A DNA stretch of 64,000 nucleotides from Methylobacterium sp. Leaf117 (GTDB lineage: Bacteria > Pseudomonadota > Alphaproteobacteria > Rhizobiales > Beijerinckiaceae). How positions within the stretch are numbered: position 1 is the first letter of the stretch; each line of letters begins with the position of its first letter. The translations under genes were made by a program, and so were the position numbers. The notes beneath the pieces were generated by a model. The model saw nothing but the letters and a program-made list of their open reading frames with translations. It was not told the DNA's origin and made no database searches. Below, in pieces: positions 51,751 to 64,000 of the stretch. The stretch spans positions 230,155 through 294,154 of the forward strand of contig NZ_LMNL01000036.1 in assembly GCF_001422985.1 (NCBI RefSeq). Direction: 5' to 3'.

Positions 51751-54612
51751 ATGGCCCTCATCAAAGAGATCGACTACGGCACCCCGATCCGGGTGAACGA
51801 GCAGACCGTGACGCTCACCATCGACGGGATGAGCGTGACGGTACCGGCGGGCACGTCCGTGATGGCGGCCGCCATGCATGCCGGCACCCAGATCCCCAAG
51901 CTCTGTGCTACCGATTCGCTTGAGGCCTTCGGCTCCTGCCGTCTCTGCCTCGTGGAGATCGAGGGACGGCGTGGCACGCCGGCCTCGTGCACGACGCCGG
52001 CCGAGAACGGCATGGTGGTCTCGACCCAGACGGACAAGCTGGCCAAGCTCCGCAAGGGCGTGATGGAGCTCTACATCTCCGATCACCCCCTGGACTGCCT
52101 GACCTGCGCCGCCAACGGCGACTGCGAGTTGCAGGACATGGCCGGCGCGGTCGGCCTGCGGGACGTGCGCTACGGCTATGACGGGGCCAACCACGTCAAG
52201 CCGACCTCCGAGCAGTACCTGCCGAAGGACGCGTCCAACCCGTATTTCACCTACGACCCGTCGAAGTGCATCGTCTGCAATCGCTGCGTCCGTGCCTGCG
52301 AAGAGACGCAGGGCACTTTCGCGCTGACGATCTCGGGGCGCGGCTTCGACAGCCGCGTCGCCGCCGGCCCGACCGATTTCTTCAACTCGGAATGCGTCTC
52401 CTGCGGCGCCTGCGTCCAGGCCTGCCCGACCGCGACCCTCCAGGAGAAGTCGATCATCGAGCACGGTCAGCCGGACCACTCGGAGATCACCACCTGCGCC
52501 TATTGCGGCGTCGGCTGCTCGTTCAAGGCCGAGATGCAGGGCACCCGCATCGTCCGCATGGTGCCCTACAAGGGCGGCAAGGCGAACGAGGGCCATTCCT
52601 GTGTGAAGGGCCGGTTCGCCTACGGCTACGCCACCCACAAGGACCGCATCACCAAGCCGATGATCCGCGACAAGATCACGGACCCCTGGCAGGAAGTCTC
52701 CTGGGAGGTCGCGATCGATCGCGCGGCGTCCGAGTTCAAGCGCATCCAGGCCAAGTACGGCAAGGATTCGGTTGGCGGCATCACCTCGTCCCGCTGCACC
52801 AACGAGGAAGCCTACCTCGTTCAGAAGCTGGTCCGCGCGGCCTTCGGCAACAACAACGTCGACACCTGCGCCCGCGTCTGCCACTCGCCGACCGGCTACG
52901 GCCTGATGTCGACGCTCGGGACTTCGGCCGGCACCCAGGACTTCGCCTCCGTGGCGCATTCCGATGTCATCCTGGTCATCGGCGCGAACCCGACGGACGG
53001 CCACCCGGTCTTCGCGTCCCGCATGAAGAAGCGCCTTCGCGAGGGTGCGAAGCTCATCGTCGCCGATCCGCGTAAGATCGACCTGGTGAAGTCGCCTCAC
53101 ATCAAGGCCGATTATCATCTGCCGCTGAAGCCGGGTTCGAACGTCGCCTTCATCAACTCGATGGCGCATGTCATCGTCACCGAAGGCCTCGTCGACGAAG
53201 CCTATGTCCGTGAACGGTGCGATCTCGGCGACTTCGAAGCCTGGGCGCGCTTCGTGGCCGACGAGCGTCATTCCCCCGAGGCGCAGGCCACCTATACCGG
53301 CATCGATCCGGCCGAGTTGCGCTCCGCCGCCCGGCTCTATGCCAAGGGCGGTGCCGCCGGCATCTATTACGGCCTCGGCGTCACCGAGCACAGCCAGGGT
53401 TCGACCATGGTCATGGGCATGGCCAACATCGCCATGGCCACCGGCAACATCGGCATGCTGGGCGCCGGCGTGAACCCGCTCCGCGGCCAGAACAATGTCC
53501 AGGGCTCCTGCGACATGGGTTCGTTCCCGCACGAGCTGCCGGGATACCGCCACGTCTCGGACGATGCCACCCGCGAGACCTTCGAGGCGCTCTGGGGCGT
53601 GTCCCTCGACCAGCATCCGGGCCTGCGCATCACCAACATGCTCGATGAGGCCGTCGATGGCGCCTTCAAGGGCATGTACATCCAGGGCGAGGATATCGCC
53701 CAGTCCGACCCCGACACGCACCATGTGACGGCGGGCCTGATGGCGATGGAGTGCATCGTCATCCAGGACATCTTCCTGAACGAGACCGCGAAATACGCGC
53801 ACGTCTTCCTCCCGGGCGCTTCGTTCCTGGAGAAGGATGGCACCTTCACCAATGCCGAGCGCCGCATCTCCCGCGTGCGCAAGGTGATGCCGCCGCTGTC
53901 CGGCGTCGGCGACTGGGAGGGCACGATGCTGCTCTCCAACGCTCTCGGCTACCCGATGAACTATAGCCACCCGAGCGAGATCATGGACGAGATCGCGTCT
54001 CTGACGCCGAGCTTCTCCGGCGTCAGCTTCGCCAAAATCGATGAACTCGGCTCGATCCAGTGGCCGTGCAACGAGGCCGCGCCGCGCGGGACCCCGATGA
54101 TGCATGTGGACCGCTTCGTGCGCGGTCTCGGCAAGTTCATGATCACCGAGTACGTGCCCACCGAGGAGCGGACCGGACCGCGCTTCCCGCTGATTCTGAC
54201 GACGGGCCGCATCCTGTCGCAGTACAATGTCGGCGCGCAGACCCGCCGGACGGAGAACTCGCGCTGGCACGAGGAGGATGTGCTGGAGATTCACCCCTTC
54301 GACGCCGAGGTTCGGGGCATCGTCGATGGCGACCTCGTCGCCCTCGAAAGCCGGTCGGGCGATATCGCCTTGAAGGCCATCGTCTCCGAGCGCATGCAGC
54401 CTGGCGTCGTCTACACGACCTTCCACCATGCCAAGACCGGCGCCAACGTGATCACCACCGATTACTCGGATTGGGCCACCAACTGTCCCGAGTACAAGGT
54501 CACGGCGGTCCAGATCCGGCGGACGAATCGCCCGTCCGATTGGCAGGCGCGATTCTTCGAGGAGGACTTCTCGTTGACCCGGATTGCGACCCAGCTGAAT
54601 GCGGCCGAGTGA
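51751..54612 (+). CDS. fdsA: formate dehydrogenase alpha subunit (bis-MGD catalytic subunit)
   Basis: 953 aa. The N-terminal NuoG-like part binds a 2Fe-2S cluster (Cys52, Cys63, Cys66, Cys80) and a His-ligated 4Fe-4S (HPLDCLTCAANGDCELQ). Two further 4Fe-4S clusters are bound by CIVCNRCVRACEE and CVSCGACVQACPT. The molybdopterin part starts with CAYCGVGCSFKAEM. The metal ligand is Cys377 in CARVCHSPTGYGL (Cys, not selenocysteine) with the adjacent catalytic His378. It oxidises formate to CO2. Mo or W cannot be told from sequence. The end overlaps fdhD by 14 nt. Confidence 0.97.
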   Translation: MALIKEIDYGTPIRVNEQTVTLTIDGMSVTVPAGTSVMAAAMHAGTQIPKLCATDSLEAFGSCRLCLVEIEGRRGTPASCTTPAENGMVVSTQTDKLAKLRKGVMELYISDHPLDCLTCAANGDCELQDMAGAVGLRDVRYGYDGANHVKPTSEQYLPKDASNPYFTYDPSKCIVCNRCVRACEETQGTFALTISGRGFDSRVAAGPTDFFNSECVSCGACVQACPTATLQEKSIIEHGQPDHSEITTCAYCGVGCSFKAEMQGTRIVRMVPYKGGKANEGHSCVKGRFAYGYATHKDRITKPMIRDKITDPWQEVSWEVAIDRAASEFKRIQAKYGKDSVGGITSSRCTNEEAYLVQKLVRAAFGNNNVDTCARVCHSPTGYGLMSTLGTSAGTQDFASVAHSDVILVIGANPTDGHPVFASRMKKRLREGAKLIVADPRKIDLVKSPHIKADYHLPLKPGSNVAFINSMAHVIVTEGLVDEAYVRERCDLGDFEAWARFVADERHSPEAQATYTGIDPAELRSAARLYAKGGAAGIYYGLGVTEHSQGSTMVMGMANIAMATGNIGMLGAGVNPLRGQNNVQGSCDMGSFPHELPGYRHVSDDATRETFEALWGVSLDQHPGLRITNMLDEAVDGAFKGMYIQGEDIAQSDPDTHHVTAGLMAMECIVIQDIFLNETAKYAHVFLPGASFLEKDGTFTNAERRISRVRKVMPPLSGVGDWEGTMLLSNALGYPMNYSHPSEIMDEIASLTPSFSGVSFAKIDELGSIQWPCNEAAPRGTPMMHVDRFVRGLGKFMITEYVPTEERTGPRFPLILTTGRILSQYNVGAQTRRTENSRWHEEDVLEIHPFDAEVRGIVDGDLVALESRSGDIALKAIVSERMQPGVVYTTFHHAKTGANVITTDYSDWATNCPEYKVTAVQIRRTNRPSDWQARFFEEDFSLTRIATQLNAAE

Positions 54613-55468
54613 TCCGCACGGCCTGACGGCGAACGAAGAGGACGTGCCGGTCGAGACTGCCCGGCGCGTCCCCACCCTGGTCGTCGCCTACGACGATCCG
54701 GAACCCCGAACCGGAACCCGTCCCCTCGCGGTCGAGATGCCGGTCAATCTCGTCTACGGCACGGTGCCCTATGCCGTGATGATGACGACGCCGGCCGACC
54801 TCGTGGATTTCGCCTACGGGTTCAGCCTGACCGAAGGCATCGTCGCCTCGGCCGACGAGATCCGCTCGGTACGGGTCGAAGCGGACACGGCGGAAGGCGG
54901 CATGCGCCTTCTCGTCGACCTGGTGCCCGGGCGCTTGCGCGAACATCTCTCGCGCAAGCGCGCCATGTCGGGACGCACCGGCTGCGGCGTCTGCGGGATC
55001 GACGATCTGGCCTCGCTGCCGAAGGCCGATGCGCCTCTGCACGGGGCCGGACAGGTCACGATCGCGGCGATCCAGCGGGCGCTGCTGGCCATGGGCGACG
55101 CGCAGGTGCTGAACGCCGAAACCCGGGCGGTTCACGCGGCCGCCTGGGCCGACCTCGACGGCACCCTCGTGGCCCTCCGCGAGGATGTCGGGCGCCACAA
55201 CGGCCTCGACAAGCTGATCGGCGCCCTGATGCAGCGGGGGACTGATCCGGCGGACGGCTTCGTCGTGATCACAAGCCGCTGCTCCTTCGAGATGGTGGAG
55301 AAGGCGGCGAGCCTCGGTGCCACGGTGCTGGTGGCGATCTCGGCGCCGACCTCTCTCGCCATCGACCGCGCCCGCCTGCACGGCATGACGCTCTGCGCCA
55401 TCGCCCGCTCCGACACGCTGACGGTGTTCACCGGCCACGAACGCCTCGTCCTATCCGCGCTGCCCTGA
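54599..55468 (+). CDS. fdhD: formate dehydrogenase accessory sulfurtransferase FdhD
   Basis: 289 aa from ATG 54599, overlapping the fdsA end; GTG 54644 is an alternative start. The active cysteine pair is in RTGCGVCGIDDL (CxxC). EMPVNLVYGTVPYAVMMTTP and LREDVGRHNGLDKLIGAL are family signatures. FdhD transfers sulfur to the bis-MGD cofactor, needed for an active FdsA. Its place inside the operon fits that role. Confidence 0.95.
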   Translation: MRPSDPHGLTANEEDVPVETARRVPTLVVAYDDPEPRTGTRPLAVEMPVNLVYGTVPYAVMMTTPADLVDFAYGFSLTEGIVASADEIRSVRVEADTAEGGMRLLVDLVPGRLREHLSRKRAMSGRTGCGVCGIDDLASLPKADAPLHGAGQVTIAAIQRALLAMGDAQVLNAETRAVHAAAWADLDGTLVALREDVGRHNGLDKLIGALMQRGTDPADGFVVITSRCSFEMVEKAASLGATVLVAISAPTSLAIDRARLHGMTLCAIARSDTLTVFTGHERLVLSALP

Positions 55469-55559
55469 AGGCGCGCGAATCTCGTTCCTTCGCGCATTCT
55501 TTCCTTCGCGAATCCCAGCCCTCACCGAATTCCGTGCCCCCGAGAGAGTTGCCGACCCC

Positions 55560-55850
55560 ATGAGCGCCCTGACATCCGACCAGAAGCTGGTTCGCATGGC
55601 GAACCAGATCGCCACCTTCTTTCGGTCCTACCCGGACGAGGAGGCGGTCGCCGGCATTCACAAGCACATCGTGGCGTTCTGGACGCCGAAGATGCGCGCC
55701 GCTCTCGAGGCCTTCGGCCCGAAGCCGGAGAGCGGACTCGACCCGCTCGCGCTGCGCGCCCTTCAGGATACGCCACAGGCCGAGAGCCCGGTCCGTGCGG
55801 GCACCCGCGACCCTCATCTGCAGGGAGCGGGCGCCAGCGACGCCGGCTGA
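55560..55850 (+). CDS. fdsD: formate dehydrogenase delta subunit
   Basis: 96 aa. The family core is clear: KLVRMANQIATFFRSYPDEE, then AVAGIHKHIVAFWTPKMR. FdsD binds the FdsA holoenzyme and helps cofactor insertion. Last gene of the operon; the C-terminal 25 residues are polar and variable. Convergent with the next gene, 60 bp between stops, without a convincing hairpin. Confidence 0.93.
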   Translation: MSALTSDQKLVRMANQIATFFRSYPDEEAVAGIHKHIVAFWTPKMRAALEAFGPKPESGLDPLALRALQDTPQAESPVRAGTRDPHLQGAGASDAG

Positions 55851-55910
55851 GCCGCCCTTCGCGTCCGTGCTCCCGAAGGCCGGCGGATTCGAGTCCCGTT
55901 GGCCCGGAGC

Positions 55911-56804
55911 CTATTCGGGCTCCTTGGCGGTGGTGCCGGGAACGATCGTCGCGCCACCGATGACCCGGACCGGGCGCTTGGCGTCCGACGGAACATCCTT
56001 CCAGTTCTGCGCCACCGGCTTCTCGGGCGGCGGTGGCTGAACGGAGGCCGGCGTCAGGCTGCCGGGTGCTTCGACCTTGGGCGGTGTGGCTGCAGCTGAT
56101 GCGGGAGCCCCGTCCGGCTTCGGCTCGTTTTTCGCCGCCGCCGGCGGCACCTCCGAAAGCTTGGGCGAAAGCTTGGGTGCGTCCGGCATCGCGACGGGAG
56201 CGGCGGCCTTGGGCGGAGGGCTCAGGCGCACCACCCGTCGCGGACCCTCGGACTTCGGCTTCGCTTCGGACCCACCGGCATCGGGATTCAAGCCCATGAT
56301 GTTGGAGTCCACCGATTCGGGTCGCGCCCGTCGGATAAACTGCTGTCGTTCGGCCGGATCGGGGCGCAGCCGACGCGCCGACTCCTGCGGGAAGGGGATA
56401 TCCCCGGGTGGAATGATCCGCTCGGCCTCCCGGATCGGGCGGCGGGGGGACTCGTCCTCCTCGGTCCAGCCATAGCCCGGCGTCCGGCGCACGATTCGGG
56501 CAGGCGCTTCGGGGGCGATGTCGAGACGCTGCCGACCGAGAATCCGGCCGTCCCGCGCATCGACGAACAGACGCAAACGGTCGCCATAGGGATTCGAGGC
56601 TTCGACGATATACGCCTGCCCGTCGAATCGCGGCCGCGTCACCGCCGTGAAGCCGCGGTCGTTGAGGCGCCAGACGACGGCCCGTGGCGGCAGGAGAATG
56701 TCGGGCTCGTAGGCGTATTGCGCCCGCGCCGTGTCGGCGCCCGTTATCGTGATGAGAATCGCCAGGCCCGCGAATCGAGCACGCAGAGATGGGGATGCAC
56801 GCAT
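55911..56804 (-). CDS. secreted Pro/Ala-rich protein with PepSY-like segment
   Basis: 297 aa from ATG 56804 (AGGA 6 nt upstream). A signal peptide (LRARFAGLAILITITGADTARAQ) is followed by a small domain. That domain has FTAVTRPRFDGQAYIVEASN, then YGDRLRLFVDARDGRILGRQ, with the end pattern 'lrlfvDardGrIlg' of PepSY-type modules. The last 180 residues are disordered and rich in Pro, Ala, Lys and Glu (SEAKPKSEGPRRVVRLSPPP; VEAPGSLTPASVQPPPPEK). It is likely periplasmic, perhaps spanning towards the peptidoglycan. Function unknown. Confidence 0.75.
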   Translation of the reverse strand: MRASPSLRARFAGLAILITITGADTARAQYAYEPDILLPPRAVVWRLNDRGFTAVTRPRFDGQAYIVEASNPYGDRLRLFVDARDGRILGRQRLDIAPEAPARIVRRTPGYGWTEEDESPRRPIREAERIIPPGDIPFPQESARRLRPDPAERQQFIRRARPESVDSNIMGLNPDAGGSEAKPKSEGPRRVVRLSPPPKAAAPVAMPDAPKLSPKLSEVPPAAAKNEPKPDGAPASAAATPPKVEAPGSLTPASVQPPPPEKPVAQNWKDVPSDAKRPVRVIGGATIVPGTTAKEPE

Positions 56805-57426
56805 GGAAGTCCTGCGAGACGAAACCATCGATCTGAGATCCCGAGTGAGGTCGGTTCGGAGGCCTGCTGTTGGCGCAGGTCCTCCGCTCCACGATCCGCC
56901 AGGGTCCAGGGAACCCCGCATGCCGCTTGTGCTCGGCCCACTTGGTAGACAGCCGGATTGGGGCAAGATTGCGGGCTCATCGCCGATCAGGGATCGCAAC
57001 GATGCAATGGTCGTGTCATCATCGTGGTATACAGCGGCATGGCGGCACCGACGCGCGCAGGGAACCATGCGCTGGAAAACCGCAGCGCGGGCACGGACGC
57101 GCTCTTGCTGGAGCCTTTAAAATCTGTCACTTTCTGCGGGTAGGACAGTAGAGCTGTCCCATTCCCGGCGGGATACCTGTCCGGAAGGCTGTGAGGATCT
57201 CGCTCAGGTGACGTTGCCGGCGACCAAACGAGATTCGAAGCCGGTCGCCATCGCGGCGATCCGGGCCCGCACGGCTTGAGATCAAGCCGGCGTCGAGCCC
57301 GCGAGTTGCGGGCGCTTCCTGACCGAAGAACCCGCCAAGAGCCGACGCTGTCGAGAGATGAAACCCGGATCCTTTCAGGATTTGGGCATGAAACATGCTC
57401 GCATGCGAGCAGGTCGGAGGCGAGAG
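56805..57426. other. 622-bp spacer before gltB
   Basis: Divergent region between the secreted-protein gene and gltB. No supported gene. Short frames on both strands have antisense-like composition. A small GGACAG-TAGAG-CTGTCC hairpin lies at 57143-57159. The gltB frame itself is open from 57358, but the ribosome site points to 57427. No sigma-54 (TGGCAC-N5-TTGC) site was recognised. Confidence 0.45.
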
Positions 57427-62142
<4,716 letters not shown>

Positions 62143-62352
62143 GGTTGAATCTTAGGCCGGTACACGAGGCGACGAACCGGTGATCAGAACGGGCTTCCAG
62201 GCTCGCGGTCGGCACTAAGACGCAGTCTCGCACGGGTAACTAGAGGGTGGATCGGACGATACGGCCGATCAATCCTGTTCAATAGCGGAATAGGCCGATC
62301 CGGCTGCCTTCCGCGCGACGGATCAGACAGACTCGCGAAAGACAGTCAGACG

Positions 62353-63783
62353 ATGGGCAAGGTCACGGGTTTTCTCGAATTTGACCGGCAAGAGCAGAAG
62401 TATCAGCTCGCAGCCGATCGCGTGCGGCACTTTCGCGAGTTCACGCTGCCGCTCGACGAACATGATCTGAAGAAGCAGGCGGCTCGCTGCATGGATTGTG
62501 GCATTCCGTTTTGTCACGGCCCAACCGGTTGCCCGGTCCACAATCAGATCCCGGACTGGAACGAACTCGTTTACCAGTCGGATTGGGAGGAGGCGGCGCG
62601 CAACCTCCACTCCACTAACAACTTTCCTGAATTCACTGGCCGCATCTGTCCGGCACCGTGCGAGGAAGCGTGCACCCTGAATCTTGAGAACCAGCCGGTG
62701 GCGATCAAGACCATCGAGCAGGCGATTGCCGATCGTGCTTGGAACAATGGCTGGGTGAAGCCCGAGCCAGCTGAGCACAAGACCGGCAAGAGGATCGCGG
62801 TCATTGGGTCCGGTCCCGCTGGCATGGCAGCTGCGCAGCAACTTGCCCGCGTCGGACACGAGGTTCACGTCTTCGAGCGAGAGCCGAAGGCTGGTGGTCT
62901 GCTTCGCTACGGCATCCCTGACTTCAAGATGGAGAAGCGCCACATTGACCGGCGTGTGAAGCAGATGGAAGGAGAGGGCGTTCGGTTCCACTACGGAGTG
63001 AATGTTGGAGTAAACAAGCCGCTCCACGAACTCTCCTCCGAGTTCGACGCTGTGCTGTTCGCTGGCGGCGCTGAGGATCCGCGCAATCCGCAATTGCCTG
63101 GTCAAGAGCTTCAGGGCGTGCATTACGCCATGCCGTTCCTCGTACAATCGAACCGCCGTGTTGGCGCCGAGCCAATGCCGGGGAATGGCGAACCACCGAT
63201 CCTTGCGACAGCCAAGAATGTAGTCGTCATCGGCGGCGGCGACACAGCCTCGGATTGCGTGGGAACCTCGTTCCGGCAGGGCGCCCTCTCGGTGACCCAA
63301 CTTGACATTCGTCCGCGTCCACCGGAGCGCGAGGATAAGCTTTCGGTCTGGCCCTACTGGCCCACCAAGATGAGAACCTCATCGAGTCAGGCAGAGGGTG
63401 CGGAGCGCGAGTTCCAGGCCGCGACGCTTCGCCTTGAGGGCAAGAAAGGTAAGCTGACCGGCGTGGTCTGTACCCGCGTCGATGAAAAGCGTCAGCCAAT
63501 CCCGGGAGGCGAATTTATCTTGCCTGCGGATCTCGTCTTCTTAGCGATTGGCTTCGCCGGCTCGATCCGCCAAGGGTTGTTGCAAGAATCTGGCGTTGTC
63601 ATGGACAGGCGTGGCAACGTAACCGCCAACGAACTGGACTATCGGACTTCAAACGAGAAGATCTATGCGGCTGGTGATATGCGCCGTGGCCAGTCTCTCG
63701 TGGTGTGGGCGATCCGCGAAGGTCGTCAGGCTGCCCGCTCGATCGACGAGGTGCTGATGGGCGCAAGCATCCTGCCGCGTTGA
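62353..63783 (+). CDS. gltD: glutamate synthase (NADPH) small subunit
   Basis: 476 aa from ATG 62353, 210 bp after gltB. The N-terminal 4Fe-4S ligands are in CMDCGIPFCHGPTGCPVHNQ and CPAPCEEACTLN. A FAD site (VIGSGPAGMAAAQQLARVG) and a NADPH site (VVIGGGDTASDCVGT) follow. LDIRPRPPEREDK is a GltD segment. It feeds NADPH electrons to GltB. It shares the weaker GC bias of gltB, supporting a common history. Confidence 0.96.
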   Translation: MGKVTGFLEFDRQEQKYQLAADRVRHFREFTLPLDEHDLKKQAARCMDCGIPFCHGPTGCPVHNQIPDWNELVYQSDWEEAARNLHSTNNFPEFTGRICPAPCEEACTLNLENQPVAIKTIEQAIADRAWNNGWVKPEPAEHKTGKRIAVIGSGPAGMAAAQQLARVGHEVHVFEREPKAGGLLRYGIPDFKMEKRHIDRRVKQMEGEGVRFHYGVNVGVNKPLHELSSEFDAVLFAGGAEDPRNPQLPGQELQGVHYAMPFLVQSNRRVGAEPMPGNGEPPILATAKNVVVIGGGDTASDCVGTSFRQGALSVTQLDIRPRPPEREDKLSVWPYWPTKMRTSSSQAEGAEREFQAATLRLEGKKGKLTGVVCTRVDEKRQPIPGGEFILPADLVFLAIGFAGSIRQGLLQESGVVMDRRGNVTANELDYRTSNEKIYAAGDMRRGQSLVVWAIREGRQAARSIDEVLMGASILPR

Positions 63784-63980
63784 CACAGGAGCGCCTTGTC
63801 TCACCAACGATGGTGTTTCGGACAATGACGGTTCTGCCGACGCAGCCGGGAACACCTTTGACAATCTCGTCACTACCCCCGGAAAAAGATTTAGAGCGCC
63901 TAGGGTGTGAACCGAACCAAGACGTTGCGAGAGTTCTGGTTTTGTGATTCAGAGCCGCCGTTTGCAGCATGGAGGCGGCG

Positions 63981-64000
63981 ATGGTGGACCTGTTCTGGCT
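63981..64000 (+). mobile_element. start of a probable IS5-family transposase (cut by window edge)
   Basis: ATG 63981, with GGAGG 5 nt upstream, begins MVDLFWL, the usual opening of IS5-family transposases in Methylobacterium relatives ('M-x-D-L-F-W-L'). ATG 63969 in the same frame is an alternative. Only seven residues are visible, so the call is tentative. The element's left inverted repeat would lie in the 63885-63965 stretch. Confidence 0.45.

Overview
The window is high-GC and reads as a chromosomal segment of a Methylobacterium/Methylorubrum-type alphaproteobacterium (Hyphomicrobiales). The basis is the alphaproteobacterial cytochrome c oxidase gene order followed by thrC and an M16 peptidase, an NAD-linked FdsGBAD-type formate dehydrogenase, a rhizobial-style OtsA/TreYZ/TreS/GlgE set, and two promoters of the EcfG (general stress sigma factor) type. 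This is inferred from gene content; no search was run. No rRNA, tRNA or CRISPR was seen.

Layout. 1-4101 (+): the end of a SixA-like phosphatase, a lineage-specific unknown, and a YcjX/YcjF pair. 4105-6879 (-): an RBBP9-like hydrolase, then four small membrane or helical stress proteins behind an EcfG-type promoter. 7269-33545: a glycogen/maltodextrin/trehalose island with otsA, glgX, treZ, a malQ-treY fusion, a two-domain glgE, a treS-maltokinase fusion, glgB, a limonene-epoxide-hydrolase-like gene, glgA (-, with an EcfG-type promoter) and glgP. 33690-38205 (-): a ferredoxin-reductase-like flavoprotein with an eroded ferredoxin domain, a small unknown, and a large 7TM/PAS/GGDEF/EAL protein. 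38279-48319 (-): M16 peptidase, thrC, a DUF4864 protein, SURF1, DUF983, ctaE, ctaG, a CoxF-like microprotein, ctaB, ctaD and ctaC, in transcription order from ctaC downwards. 48634-55850 (+): a LysR regulator, then fdsG-fdsB-fdsA-fdhD-fdsD. 55911-56804 (-): a secreted Pro/Ala-rich protein. 57427-63783 (+): gltB and gltD (NADPH glutamate synthase), with visibly weaker GC bias than their neighbours. 63981-64000: the probable first codons of an IS5-family transposase.

How the genes work together. TreS-maltokinase turns trehalose into maltose and maltose-1-phosphate; GlgE polymerises it; GlgB branches it. GlgA gives a second elongation route. GlgP, GlgX and MalQ take glucan apart, and TreY/TreZ convert glucan ends back to trehalose. 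OtsA makes trehalose-6-phosphate. Nearly every step between trehalose and branched alpha-glucan is present, but GlgC and OtsB are not in the window. EcfG-like promoters before glgA and before the small membrane-protein operon suggest that storage and osmoprotectant metabolism is tied to the general stress response. The right half is core energy and nitrogen metabolism: an aa3-type oxidase with its assembly factors, NADH production from formate, and glutamate synthesis.
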